NCBI GenBank assembly: GCA_028753945.1
Contig: JAPNXP010000009.1
Location: forward strand, 3,782,001 to 3,846,000
Source of the DNA: Hexactinellida sp. DTS-2022
Taxonomy: Eukaryota > Porifera > Hexactinellida
Length of the DNA: 64,000 bases
Direction: 5' to 3'
Below the pieces are notes generated by a model, which was given only the letters and a program-made list of their open reading frames with translations, was not told the DNA's origin and searched no databases. This document shows, piece after piece, positions 1-10,497 of this stretch. A program made the position numbers and the translations under genes. The number at the start of each line of letters is the position of its first letter. Position 1 is the first letter of the stretch.

Positions 1-30
1 TGTATTCGGTTCAAGTCATTGTCTAAATAT

Positions 31-229
31 CAGTGGCGGCGCGAGGCGGCAGCCGCCCCCCCAGATTTCTGTTACGCTCCCCCGTTGGGGGTGCGGAAAT
101 CCAGTGTTTACGTAAGAAAAGCGGCCGTTCCCAAGCAAGGAGGTCGGGAAATTATTATTACAACTGTATGTTCGCCACCCAGCACATCCATTCGCACCTC
201 CGAGGCCACGGCGCTGGCGCCGCCTCCTG
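31..229. mobile_element. hAT-type MITE with 8-bp TSD
   Basis: Starts CAGTGGCGGCGCGAGG and ends GGCGCCGCCTCCTG. Both flanks carry CTAAATAT (23-30 and 230-237), an 8-bp target-site duplication as hAT elements make. The inside is GC-rich and noncoding; the two short reading frames in it are chance. Confidence 0.75.
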
Positions 230-237
230 CTAAATAT

Positions 238-949
238 TATGGTATTTCCATTTTATATCCGATACAAAATTTATATTTACTTATTTTGCACTATTCGTCA
301 TGTTAAAAATTAATACTCTGTTGAAATATTATTGTGTCTGCGTTACAATTCCTGTTGTTCAATTACATTGGCCAGGTATATTATTCAAACTCTATTGTTG
401 TTTGTGTGTGTGTTTGTCCGGATTGTATTAAAGTGATTGGGGAATAGAAACAGCATTTATAAATGAGATAGAAACTAACTCCCAATTGTTATAATAGGTA
501 AATAACTATGTTGATTTCTAATTTCGCATTTATAATTTATATTATGAATCTTTTTTGTTGTTCTTTACACTAATAGGTAAACAAATTAGTGAAAATTCAC
601 AATCAACCTAGAAGTTAGCTTTCAACGTTTATTATTTGTAAACAAACATGCTGATTTTGAATTTCGCTTTAAAATTTTATAATATGAAAAACAAGTTAAC
701 ACTATGGAAATTTTATAAATGGATTGTTATAACGTCCCTTTCTACCATTTTTCCATGGCAGAATGGGTGAAGAGTAAGGCCGCACAACGGCCGTTAACTT
801 GAGGTGCGTAGCACTGATCATTCGCAAAGCGCTCCAGTCTTAGGTAAGTGTTAATTACAATACTGTTTCAGCTCCACACAAAGTATATCAGAGGGTGCGG
901 GCGGGCGGCATCTCATTATCATTATCTCATTATTTTATGACGATATAGT
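238..949. other. AT-rich spacer, nothing recognised
   Basis: No convincing coding region, RNA gene or paired inverted ends were seen here. It separates two GC-rich MITE-like segments. Confidence 0.5.
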
Positions 950-1060
950 CAGTGGCGGTCCCAGGGGGTGGGGCAACCGGGGCAAATGCCCTGGATCTAG
1001 AAGACTCTGCCCGGGCCCCGGATCCTGAGTTGCTTTTCGCCCCGGGTAGACATCGGGTTG
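950..1060. mobile_element. Truncated hAT-type MITE end
   Basis: Begins CAGTGGCGGTCCCAGGGGG followed by a GGGGCAAATGCCC-like stretch. This matches one end of the MITE at 53652-53808 (read on the minus strand there). No opposite end was found, so this is a one-ended relic; the right limit is approximate. Confidence 0.5.
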
Positions 1061-1101
1061 AATTGCCATCCTAATCTTTTTGTAGAATTTACTATTGTTA
1101 C

Positions 1102-1149
1102 ATCAATCAATTAGAATATTACTGTGATGGAATATTCTAATTGATTGAT
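1102..1149. repeat. Perfect 19-bp hairpin
   Basis: ATCAATCAATTAGAATATT (1102-1120) is followed after a 10-base loop by its exact reverse complement (1131-1149). It may be the tip of a small palindromic element or an extruding hairpin; no function is assigned. Confidence 0.8.
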
Positions 1150-1554
1150 TCTTTTGAACTTGAACCTCGTAAATTCAATTCATCGAACAAAAGCGACTAT
1201 CAAAAATCTGTTCTTAGATGTTTTTATATTTACCAAACTTATACCAATTAACCATAAGCATCGGAAATGGGCCCGCTAGACTTCGGCCCGCCCGGCCCGA
1301 AGTCTCCAGGGCCGGCCCAATCAATTCAGGGGCCGCTACGTTTACGGCATGCGTCTCGCTGCGAGTTTATGCAAGGGTTTATGCGCATCAGTGCATGCCG
1401 GCGGGTGGCCGGGTTAGCCGGACGCTTCATCGATCTACACGGTTCTTGGACTTTGGGAATGTGCCGGGTACCCGGAGGATCCGACGCCTATGCAATTAAC
1501 ATTATTTTAAGGAATGATTATATGATAATCGTATTCCAAACTACTAATACAGTA
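1150..1554. other. Spacer with GC-rich MITE-like patch
   Basis: A GC-rich patch at about 1262-1492 ends GACGCCTATG, the same end as the CATAGGCGTCG MITE family at 39640 and 41907, but no matching left end or duplication was found. The ORFs across it are GC-rich chance frames. Confidence 0.35.
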
Positions 1555-1756
1555 CAGTGGTTCCCAACCTAGGATACGTGGAAGCTAAAAAGGCTACATT
1601 ACTGTTAATGGGAGGGGGTACGCGTATCCCCTACTTTGTATATAAGGCCAGGGTTCTATCTAGGATGTTAAATTTGGGGGGGAAGCTTCCCCCCCACCCC
1701 CTCCAGTAGATTGAACCCTGAAGGCGTACGCGCCTGAGATTGGTTGGGAACCCCTG
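1555..1756. mobile_element. hAT-type MITE with nested MITE
   Basis: Inverted ends CAGTGGTTCCCAACC and GGTTGGGAACCCCTG, a common hAT terminus. The flanking 8-mers match poorly (ATACAGTA/TACTAGTA). A second small element lies inside at 1649-1720 (CAGGGTTC ... GAACCCTG) between two AAGGC copies. Confidence 0.65.
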
Positions 1757-2181
1757 TACTAGTAGATATAATTTGAGTGGGTTACGTAAGTACTTTAGGG
1801 TGATCCATGGTATTAAGGGCTCGTACTAATTAAAACACGTTTTTACCCAAATGCTATTTGATTGAAATATATTGAATTGTTAATGGATGGTGACACATTC
1901 CTCATTTGCCAAAGATTTAACGCAGCCTAGACTATTGATCTATCCATAACAGCTAATAGATTACTTCCTATGAATTCATAATTATATTTCTATATCAATG
2001 TTATTATCGACCTAGCAAACTTACCGTGCTAGTGGTTTCATAATTGGTGTTACCTCGAGATCTTGCACAAGTGGCTACTCACAATGGTGCCACACGTCCG
2101 TTTTTCGGAATTGATTTATTAACTACTATTTTTATACAATTTACATAATACTATTTACAGCATTCACAAATTATCAACTTT
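1757..2181. other. Upstream region of the kinase gene
   Basis: AT-rich, without MITE ends. A possible 3' splice acceptor (pyrimidine/A-rich run ending TTTACAG) lies at 2160, so a spliced 5' UTR is possible. An in-frame TAA at 2146-2148 limits the kinase frame on this side. No TATA box or initiator is obvious. Confidence 0.3.
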
Positions 2182-3699
2182 ATGGCTGAGCAATTAAATG
2201 ACCGTTTATTGGATTCAACATGTCTCTCTAAGTGCAATTGTCAAAACCTTTTGGTAACGCCTCTTACACAAACATTGCAAAGTGAGGAGTCAATCCTTCC
2301 ACTAATTAATGGACAAGACGTTACACCAATTCCAGTTAAATTATCTGATTCATGTCCAAAGGATGCTCAGCATTCGAACCATCTTCAGACTTCTCAATTT
2401 GAAGAAGTTAATACAAATTTAATCATCAATAATAAATCTAAATCCAATTTAACAGCTTATTCCTCCCCATTTGGGAATAAAACTCGTTTGAAATTAAATT
2501 TTCAACAGGTGAAAGTTGATAAGGGTCAATTTGCCAATTCAATTCTTCCCACAGCTTCTGATACACTTAGATCTAAGATTCAGGATCCTTCAGCAGTATC
2601 CAACGATACTCGACGTAGTCCGTTATTTGTGAATTCTACTAACCGAATTGAAAAAAAGAAACCAATATTCCCTACTGGGTTGAAAATAAAGCATAAATAT
2701 TTACCTGAAATTTCTCCTAAAGATAATATTGTCGTGAACGAAACTCAATCTGTATTTATACCCATTACAACAAAATACGAAGAAATTATTCAAAAATTTA
2801 CTGGAAAACTTAAAATCAACAACGATATTAATTCAGAAGTAGCTATTTCTGAGGATGACATTGAATTGTGTGGTGAAATCGGAGAAGGGGTATCAGGAAC
2901 TGTATATATCGTTGAGCATAAATCTTCTAAAATTAAAATGGCTGCTAAAAAGATGAAATGGAAACCTCTTCTGGAAGAGCAGAAACGTATTTTAATGGAT
3001 TTAGAGATAATGGCTATACAAAATTCCAAATATATTGTTGTATATTATGGCTGTCTTGTTTCTAAAGATAACGTCTGGCTTTATATGGAATTAATGGACA
3101 CATGTTTTGATAAAATATTACACAATTATGGTCCTTTACCAGAGGATATTTTAGGAATGGTTGTAGTTTCTACACTAAATGCTCTTCACTATTTAAAATC
3201 TGTCCATGATATTATTCATAGAGATGTAAAACCATCTAACATACTGATAAACCAAAAGGGTGAGATAAAGATGTGTGATTTTGGGATTTCTAGACAACTA
3301 GTGGAATCTTGTGCTAAAACAAGAGGCGCTGGACCTACTGCTTATATCTCGCCTGAAAGATTGGACATCGAGCTTAAAGAGTATGATGTCCGCGCAGATG
3401 TATGGAGTTTAGGTATCACGGTGATTGAATTACTCACTGGTAAGCTGCCATACTCTCATTGCCAATCAGATATTGAAGTTATGTCAATAATTTTTCAAGA
3501 TCCTCCTCCTCGTCTACCAGAACAAATCGCTGTCTCTCAAGATTGTAGAAATTTTATTGAATTATGCTTAACCAAGGATTATTTGAAACGTCCGAAGTTT
3601 CAAGAGTTGTTAGAATGTTCAGAGTTTGTAAGAATATATCTGACCAAAGATGTTCAAGTTGCTACCTGGTTTTCTTCCTTAATTTCTCAACATAATTAA
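2182..3699 (+). CDS. MAP kinase kinase 7 (hemipterous-type JNK kinase)
   Basis: A 505-residue dual-specificity kinase expected to phosphorylate JNK on Thr and Tyr in the cytosolic stress cascade. Visible parts: a low-complexity N-terminal extension of about 225 residues with a possible JNK-docking patch (basic plus L-x-L, TRLKLNF); a Gly-rich loop at 231-241 (GEIGEGVSGTV); nucleotide-binding Lys256; catalytic IHRDVKPSN at 345-353; DFG at 366-368; activation-loop Ser376 and Thr380 in the S-x-A-K-T spacing typical of MKK4/MKK7; SPE in place of APE at 390-392. Closest by eye to MKK7: RILMDL, ELM-TC, IRADVWSLGI-like runs and a final VATWFSSL. ATG2182 is the first Met after in-frame TAA 2146. One uninterrupted exon, whereas animal MKK7 genes usually contain introns, so a retrocopy is possible, though no poly-A tail is seen. 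No obvious breaks; all catalytic residues present. Confidence 0.93.
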   Translation: MAEQLNDRLLDSTCLSKCNCQNLLVTPLTQTLQSEESILPLINGQDVTPIPVKLSDSCPKDAQHSNHLQTSQFEEVNTNLIINNKSKSNLTAYSSPFGNKTRLKLNFQQVKVDKGQFANSILPTASDTLRSKIQDPSAVSNDTRRSPLFVNSTNRIEKKKPIFPTGLKIKHKYLPEISPKDNIVVNETQSVFIPITTKYEEIIQKFTGKLKINNDINSEVAISEDDIELCGEIGEGVSGTVYIVEHKSSKIKMAAKKMKWKPLLEEQKRILMDLEIMAIQNSKYIVVYYGCLVSKDNVWLYMELMDTCFDKILHNYGPLPEDILGMVVVSTLNALHYLKSVHDIIHRDVKPSNILINQKGEIKMCDFGISRQLVESCAKTRGAGPTAYISPERLDIELKEYDVRADVWSLGITVIELLTGKLPYSHCQSDIEVMSIIFQDPPPRLPEQIAVSQDCRNFIELCLTKDYLKRPKFQELLECSEFVRIYLTKDVQVATWFSSLISQHN

Positions 3700-4015
3700 T
3701 ACTGACAATTTTAAATTAAATCATTGTAATATTACATTTAATTAATGTTTGATTTTGTAATAATCCCTAGTAAATTTTTATTTGTTTATATATGTGTGTG
3801 TTATCCTGTGCTGCCAAGTCTCTCCGTAAATTTTCGTAGACTACGTAAATCTGACTCCTATCCACGTGCTACGTATGAAGACTTATTTCGACTTATTTCT
3901 AACGATAAATTTAATACTTTTTGTTTAATTAATTAACATTTAACTGCGTTATTAATAGTGAACCATCATATCATTATTTATGTTTTATAATATGTTAAAT
4001 AATAACTTAGTGATG
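3700..4015. other. 3' flank of the kinase gene
   Basis: AT-rich, presumably including the kinase 3' UTR. No canonical AATAAA is close to the stop. The small ORF here has no recognisable similarity. Confidence 0.35.
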
Positions 4016-4510
4016 AGAGAATGAAAGGTTCACGAACGGACTGAATTGACGCAATTCAGTTCATCTTAAATTGACGCACGTTCAAGTTCACCTCCTAACT
4101 TCAGCTCCACCAGCTTTCGTTCAGTTCGTTCACGGGCTAACCCGCGTTCGTTCAATCCTTTCAATTAAGTTCGTTCAGTGTACAGTTAGTAAGTCGAACT
4201 ATTCCGTTTATGATGGACTGTTCGAACCTCCAAGCTGTTATTGAAGTTCAGGTTAAGAAGCTAGAATCTAAGCTAAGAGACATGAGTCCACTAGTGATGT
4301 CCGGAATTAGCACTGTTGTCACCTATTATATTTAATGGATCCATATTTATAATTTATCTTTATTCAGTTTAGTTCGTTCAGTTCGTTCAATTGCCGTTCG
4401 GAAACCGTTGGCGTTCGTTCAGTTTGTTCACCGTGAATCCCTTAAAAGCCCTGCGTTCAGTTCGTACAGTTCTAGTTCAATAAGTTCGTTCGTGAACCTT
4501 TCATTCCATG
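4016..4510. mobile_element. MITE with 9-bp TSD and GTTCGTTCA repeats
   Basis: Ends share AATGAAAGGTTCACGAACG in inverted orientation. TTAGTGATG flanks both sides (4007-4015, 4511-4519), a 9-bp duplication suggesting MULE or hAT mobilisation. The inside is rich in GTTCGTTCAGTT-like subrepeats and has no gene. Confidence 0.7.
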
Positions 4511-4803
4511 TTAGTGATGGATATTTGCAATCACAGAATACTCTGATTATTCTTTTCAAATTATGTTAGATTGGGGGATAGAGTCAATTGAAAGATTTCA
4601 CATTCAATCTTTAAACAGGACTTGAGCCTAATCCTCTATCGAATTCAATACAGTCCATCATACAATGTTTGTTTCTAGGTAATTTAACACAGTTTGACAA
4701 TTCAAAATTAGCTAAATATTGTTCTTAGATTTTCTAATGTCTGATTCATAATTCTCATCATTTGTACCTATATCGGAAATGTACGAGTTATTTTCACAAA
4801 GTA

Positions 4804-5341
4804 CACTAACCGGCCAAAAGTATTTGAACAGCAATAATTTGTATTTATACATTCAAGTTTCTAGCAGCATAATAGCATTGGTAGATGATTCAACACTGCT
4901 ATTTACTTTAAACGATATGGAAAGTATAATAAAATGGCAAAAATTTGAATTTGCATTTATATGGAGGTGTTAAACTCATTAACTATATAATTAGCTAATT
5001 AAATAGATAATTTCTGATCATCAAGATTGATTGACAATATAGAAGTTCTGATTACAGATTTGAATTCCACATAGTCGAATTACTCTAGGTGCATAATTTC
5101 AAATCAATACGTTTATTTCTACTGAAATACAGCCACATTCCCATTTGTGCCACAAGTGGCACTTGGCAGATACACTTATGCCACTTCATGGATCGTGACT
5201 AAAATGACGTGAATTCAAAATATTTTACTTTATGAAGTAAAAGATATTTACAGTATTTTCAGAGTTCTTTAAACAGCCGTTATTAAGTTACCAGACGACT
5301 ATTGTGTTCTGCATTAAAATTCCAATTGTTCAACTACTTTT
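4804..5341 (-). mobile_element. Tc1/mariner-type MITE, far end lost
   Basis: Begins TA-CACTAACCGGCCAAAAGT and is similar along its length to the complete copy at 14385-14950, in opposite orientation. The far end stops short at about 5341, where Harbinger sequence begins. The inside is noncoding; the shared CCACTTGTGGCA-type palindrome is kept. Confidence 0.75.
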
Positions 5342-5439
5342 CGCTTCTCAAGGTCAGCAAATTGGAAGATAGCTGAATTGATACAAAATCATCTCAACTG
5401 CACTGATAGATCCCATGCTGCACATCCACACGACAAGTA

Positions 5440-6269
5440 TGCGTCGCTCTACAATTTTTTGCTTCAGGTACGTTTCAAATTATATGTGGAGATGGAGTTC
5501 ACGTGAGTCAACCATCAGCGTATAGGTACATAAGAGCTTTTGCACTTGGGCTGCAATCAGTGTATTCAACCTTTATTAGTATGCCAAGTCCTGCTGAGAA
5601 AGCAACGATTAAGTCTCAGTTTTATGAGTTAGCCCATTTGCCTGGAGTTCTTGGACTTGTGGATTGAACACATATTCGCATCCAGAAGCCTTCTCAGGAT
5701 GAAGCTGATTATGTAAACAGACACTTCTACCATTCAATAAATGTTCAAGCTATCTGTAGACCTGATGGAAGATTCTCCGACGTGTTAGCAAGATTTCCAG
5801 GATCAGTGCAAGATTTCCAGGATCAGTGCACGATTCTAGAATTTGGTAACTTTCACAAGTCGGAATATTTGTAGAAAATAACTTCTTGGTTGGAGAACAC
5901 ATACTAGGGGATAGTGGTTACATGTTGAGGTAGTGTATGTTGACACCATATAGACAACCTGCTTCAATAGCCCAACAAAACTATAATTATGCACACATAA
6001 AAACACGTGTACTGATTGAACAAACTTTTGGAAGATGGAAGCGCAGATTTCATTGTCTACATGGGGAGATCCGAATGGCTCCTGATAAGGTTTGCAGCAT
6101 TATTGCTTCATGTGCTGTGCTACATAATATGGCTATAGTTTGGAAGCAACCAATGCTGGACGATTCGCCTATTGACCAACTTATGGATGAACCTATTTTA
6201 ATTGAAGAATTGGCACATTTGGCTGCTAAGCATTACAGAGACCAATTTGCTATTCATTATTCTGATTGA
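5440..6269 (+). pseudogene. Harbinger (HARBI1-like) DDE transposase
   Basis: Decayed DDE_Tnp_4 transposase. Readable pieces: FFASGTFQIICGDG and VSQPSAYRYI helix-turn-helix-like part; GLVD-x-TH (first catalytic Asp at 5662-5664); LGDSGYM (second Asp, about 5910); RVLIEQTFGRWKRRF (Glu, about 6020). The intact C-terminal frame is 5937-6269 (110 residues). Breaks: GGA to TGA at 5665-5667 in the DGTH motif, and a 20-bp direct duplication (CAAGATTTCCAGGATCAGTG, about 5790-5829) that shifts frame. Family members are usually 350-400 residues; the N-terminal part is missing. Its partner would be the Myb/SANT protein at 13262. Confidence 0.85.
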
Positions 6270-6303
6270 ATTTATATATGTAAATGAAGATAATTAGTTG
6301 AAG

Positions 6304-9169
6304 CGTGAACTACGAAATAAATAGACATGCCTCCGAATTAAATAATTGGACCATAGATATGTTAGAAGTGCATTGGTTATAGCTAACAAATGGTAATCTA
6401 ATTTATTTACTTTGATATTTTTATCATAAAATTCGTCATGGTTTTATAATAATTTTTGGCGACAATAATAAGCAACCATTTTTTTAGAAATTGTTCGTTT
6501 ACAACTTTATTTAGTTATTTTTTTTATCATTAATTTCCATAATTATGTTGCTCATCGCTTTTTGATACGAAACAACTTATTTTCTCTGACTCAACTAGTT
6601 ACTTTTGCCTTTATTACAGGATAATTGGTTTATTTAAGCTACTTCTATTCCTCTGCTCATTCAACAATAATTAATTAATTGGTTGTCTTGTTTCCATTGC
6701 TTATTTAGCCAGTCTTGGTAATTTTATGCCTAACCAGTACTCCGCACCATGGATGCCGTGGTAATTACCGTGGTGAGCTATACAACCAGTTTTTAAATTT
6801 CCAACTGACCCACCAGAACCACGTCATCAATGGCTATGAGCACTTCATTGTGTGCACATTGAAAATCTAAAACACGTATATGTTTGCCAACTTCACTTTC
6901 ACCCCGAGGACATTGTCACTGTAGACAAAATTTACCAAGCTGACGGAAGTGTCACCTAAAAGTTGCGTGAAAGGCCAAAACTTCGTCTAAATGCAGTTCC
7001 TTCTCTCTTACCAGGAAGCCCTACATATCTTTCGACAGCGTCTCTGGACAGGCCCAGTCGGCTTACACGAGACTCAAAAGAAGGACTTCAATTTGCACAA
7101 GCTCTCCAACTAGGTCTCGAGCAACAAAAACGGGAGGATTTAAGGTTTAGAGTCGACGATTTCCAAGACCTAATTTCGAAGATATCATCGCTTAATTTAC
7201 CTGATAATTGGATGGTTTGGTATTCTGAGCTCGATACTATTCACATCTATCAACCTGAAGTATCAGGTCTGGCTTTGAAGGTAAAATATTGTTTGACAAT
7301 AAGTAATAACCTAAGTGTCTTGGCATTTCGTGATAATATTGCTGTTCCTCTTGCACTCAACTTCTTATCAGATACCCGACAAGTAGAAATTTTTTTGAAC
7401 GAAATTGCAGAAGTACGTACACCAGACACCATATCTACTAACCTGAACTCATCTGAATATCACATTAAGCAAGCTTCAAATCAAATTACTCTATCTATTA
7501 GTGCATTATACACGCAATTTCCAGACTTAATTAATGACGATGATCCCGAAAATTCTCATCATTTATCTCAACTTCAATTTATTGAATGCCAATTAAATAA
7601 TTTTCTTGTACATAAGAAGAGGAAGAGTTATAATGTTATTACCCAAGTTATGGCATTAAAAGCTCATCTCATATCTCCAGCGAGCTACAGATATTTACAA
7701 TCTCTAGGATGTATATCATTACCGCATCCAAGAACCCTACAAAAACTCTATTCAAACTTTGGTTTAGAAAGCGATTTTCTAGCATTTCTTAAGGAAGCGA
7801 CTTCATACTTTAGTGATAGAGACCGAAATGTAATTTTACAAATGGACGAGATACATGTCAAGTCCACCTTTGCATATAAGGGAGGAAGAATACTCGGATA
7901 TTCTATGTTACCAAGTGAACCAATTAAAACTGTTTTCGCTATAATGGTATGAAGCTTGTCCAGAAAGTGGTCGCAAATTCTCCGCCTTATTCTATGTTCT
8001 TCTAACTCTGATGACGAGATATTTGCAGTTGTCAAATCTGTAATTTGTGATGTAGAATGTTGTTGTCTGACAGTACAAGTCATCTGCACTAACAACTATA
8101 CACTTAACGTTAGTTTTTTCAAAATTATTTTCGACAGATAACAAGACTTTATCTCCTACCGTGATTCACCCCAATGATCCAGGAAGAGGACTCTTTTTAA
8201 TCTTCGACTTCGTGCACATAATTAAATCAATTAGAAACAATTGGCTCAATTTAAAAGATTACGAGCGTGCGTTTGCCTACCCAAATGCGTTAATTTTTCC
8301 TAACTTTGACGGCACACACAAAGTAAATATTGCTCAATTCCAAGATGTTCGATTACTTTACAAAAATGAGCAAACTTCGGTCCTCAAACAGGCACATCGT
8401 TTAACAGCAAAGGCCTGTTGGCCCACTATTTTAGAAAGACAAAATGTCAACCTGGCTTAGAAAATATTTGATACATCAACACTTACAGCTCTATCAATTT
8501 ACAACTCTAAGCGAACAGAATTTGAATCCCGCAAGTCATGCGAATTTCTAGACATTATTATAAAAGTTTGGAAGATATTCAATATAAATACTACATATAA
8601 CAATAGAAGGTGATTCTAGCTTGATGCTGCAGTTTTTGGCAGGACCTTCAAGAACGATATTAATACAACTCGCTATTACATACATAGGATACACAATGTG
8701 TCAGCTGGAGAAATACGTGCGGATCTTGTAATCAACAAGGATGGACTATACTCCGTAAAATCACATCAATTGCAGCAAACTGTATTCTAGCCAATAAAGT
8801 CCGGAATGTTAACTCCAGACTCAGAGAACTTGCAATTTCAAACAGTGAAAATCGCAAAATTAAAAAATTCATGTACCCATAACTATTCAACTACTATATA
8901 GGTTGTGATGCAAGCTTAATGGATAGCATATTTGCCGTAGAAATATGACTTTTAACTTGTAAATTGCATGCATTTGTGTTTTGATGAGTATTATTCATTA
9001 ATAAATGAGCTCATAAATCATGAAAAACCATTTCTTGGACAGTTACTATAAAACTTATACTCGAACAGCATTAATTGACATAATTGAATGAACGCTATTT
9101 GGCACTTCTAACATATCCATGGTCCATTTATTTAATTCAAAGGCATGTCCTTTTATTTCGTAGTTCACG
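6304..9169 (+). mobile_element. THAP/P-like transposon inserted in Harbinger
   Basis: Inverted ends of about 73 bp begin CGTGAACTACGAAATAAA on both sides, and GTTGAAG directly flanks them (6297-6303, 9170-9176), close to the 8-bp duplication of P elements. It carries one decayed THAP transposase gene. The ends resemble the CATAGACTACTTAATA ends of the P-like element at 28662 but belong to another subfamily. Confidence 0.8.
6726..8950 (+). pseudogene. THAP-domain P-element-like transposase, decayed
   Basis: Similar to the better kept gene at 29082. The start ATG at 6726 is followed by MPNQYSAP and, after a one-base shift, GCRGNY: a THAP zinc domain whose first Cys is replaced by Tyr. HFHPEDIVTV marks the THAP end; ORF 6963-7952 (329 codons) covers the linker and the first catalytic region (QMDEIHVKSTFAYKGGR, Asp in MDE). 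ORF 8161-8460 covers FDFVHIIKSIRNNWLN and the insertion domain. Stops occur at about 6876, 6958, 7950 and 8458, with frame shifts between blocks; the C-terminal Glu region is poorly kept. Non-functional. Confidence 0.85.
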
Positions 9170-9290
9170 GTTGAAGTATATTTAATTAATTCAAAAAATA
9201 AATATACTACTGGTATGTAGACAAGTGCTTCGTAAGAACATTTAGAGGAGTGTCTACGTAAGTCAGTTTGTCTAAACATGAAACAGTTAA

Positions 9291-10008
9291 GGTTAAATTA
9301 CCCCACGTGAATGAAAGTTCTTGTATTAATCTGTAATTGTGAGAAATATATACCTATACGATACAATCAATAAACCAAAAAGAAAATGTCCCTATCTATT
9401 AAACTTTTTATTTTTTGTCGCTTTCAAATTTGGCTAATACAAATCTCCCATAGGGCGATTTCCAAAAGTGGTAGTAGATATGAGGCGGTAATTTGGCAAT
9501 GCGGCCATCAATGTTTGTTATCAGAATCAATATTTAAAGATTATAAGCGTAAGGAGTTGGTAGACGGTTTACATTTTTGAATTATGACTTGGAATTTTTT
9601 TTATCAAGCATTTAATCAAATTTCGCATAAAAAGATGACCTTTTTATTCATTTTTTGGTTTCAAAAGGTTGCAATATTTTTTATTTAGATCTTATCAAAA
9701 TTCTAAACCGCCCACCAACCGCCCATAACGATGATCTATCTGATAGATCACACAGTACAAGTCTTTAGCAAATAATGATCTTGCAAACCACACACTTATC
9801 AGGTGGAGTCTGAAAAAATCCCCCTATGGGACTTTTGTTTTAGCATAATACTGCAAGCCCAATAATTTCGAATTTATAGAAGATAATTAGTTTTCGTTTT
9901 CAGTTTCGATATAGCTATAATGTCTTCCATCATATATGTGAAATTCAAACTCCCACCTTCAAAACTAAATTCATGTGTTTTTTTGGGTGAATCTGCCGTA
10001 ATTTAACC
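9291..10008. mobile_element. TTAA-flanked non-autonomous element
   Basis: Ends GGTTAAATTAC ... GTAATTTAACC lie between TTAA copies (9287-9290, 10009-10012). TTAA targets are used by piggyBac and Kolobok elements. The inside is noncoding. The MULE next to it inserted across its right TTAA boundary, so this element is older than the MULE. Confidence 0.7.
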
Positions 10009-10069
10009 TTAAGTTGAGGTGCCTGCACATGTCAGAATTTATTGTTCTGATTTTGTCAGAATAATCAGT

Positions 10070-10397
10070 TCTGCACATGTCAGAATGGGAATTCTAGAGT
10101 TCTGCACATGTCAGAATGGGAATTCTAGAGTTCTGCACATGTCAGAATGGGAATTCTAGAGTTTTGCACATGTCAGAATGGGATTTCTAGAGTTCTGCAC
10201 ATGTCAGAATGGGAATTCTAGAGTTCTGCACATGTCAGAATGGGATTTCTAGAGTTCTGCACATGTCAGAATGGGATTTCTAGAGTTCTGCACATGTCAG
10301 AATGGGATTTCTAGAGTTCTGCACATGTCAGAATAGGAATTCTAGAGTTCTGCACATGTCAGAATGGGATTTCTAGAGTTCTGCACATGTCAGAACG
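10070..10397 (+). repeat. 31-bp tandem array, left MULE end
   Basis: About 10-11 units with core TTCTGCACATGTCAGAA and a TCTAGA palindrome. TTCTG/CAGAA form an inverted pair around CATGT, so each unit is near-palindromic. Probably transposase-binding subterminal repeats (inference). Confidence 0.9.
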
Positions 10398-10497
10398 CTA
10401 TATTATTATTTGCATAATTATTAAAATCTCTAGATTATTATGTTGATTTAATGGTGATTGAAATAAGCAAAATATGTTGTATTAGTATCATAACAAA

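Noticed and set aside
1-30. GGTTCAAGTC-like tRNA B-box at the very start
   Set aside because: No A box, cloverleaf or upstream half is present; a ten-base match alone is not evidence of a tRNA or SINE.
33-306. Two overlapping ORFs at the window start
   Set aside because: They lie across a 199-bp hAT-type MITE with an 8-bp duplication; composition is that of the GC-rich repeat.
9055-9279. Minus-strand ORF sharing text with 6300-6375
   Set aside because: Not a second Harbinger gene: the similarity is the inverted terminal repeat of the P-like element at 6304-9169.
10070-10397. Possible CRISPR-like array
   Set aside because: Units are head-to-tail without unique spacers, the array is mirrored at the other MULE end, and the genome is animal.
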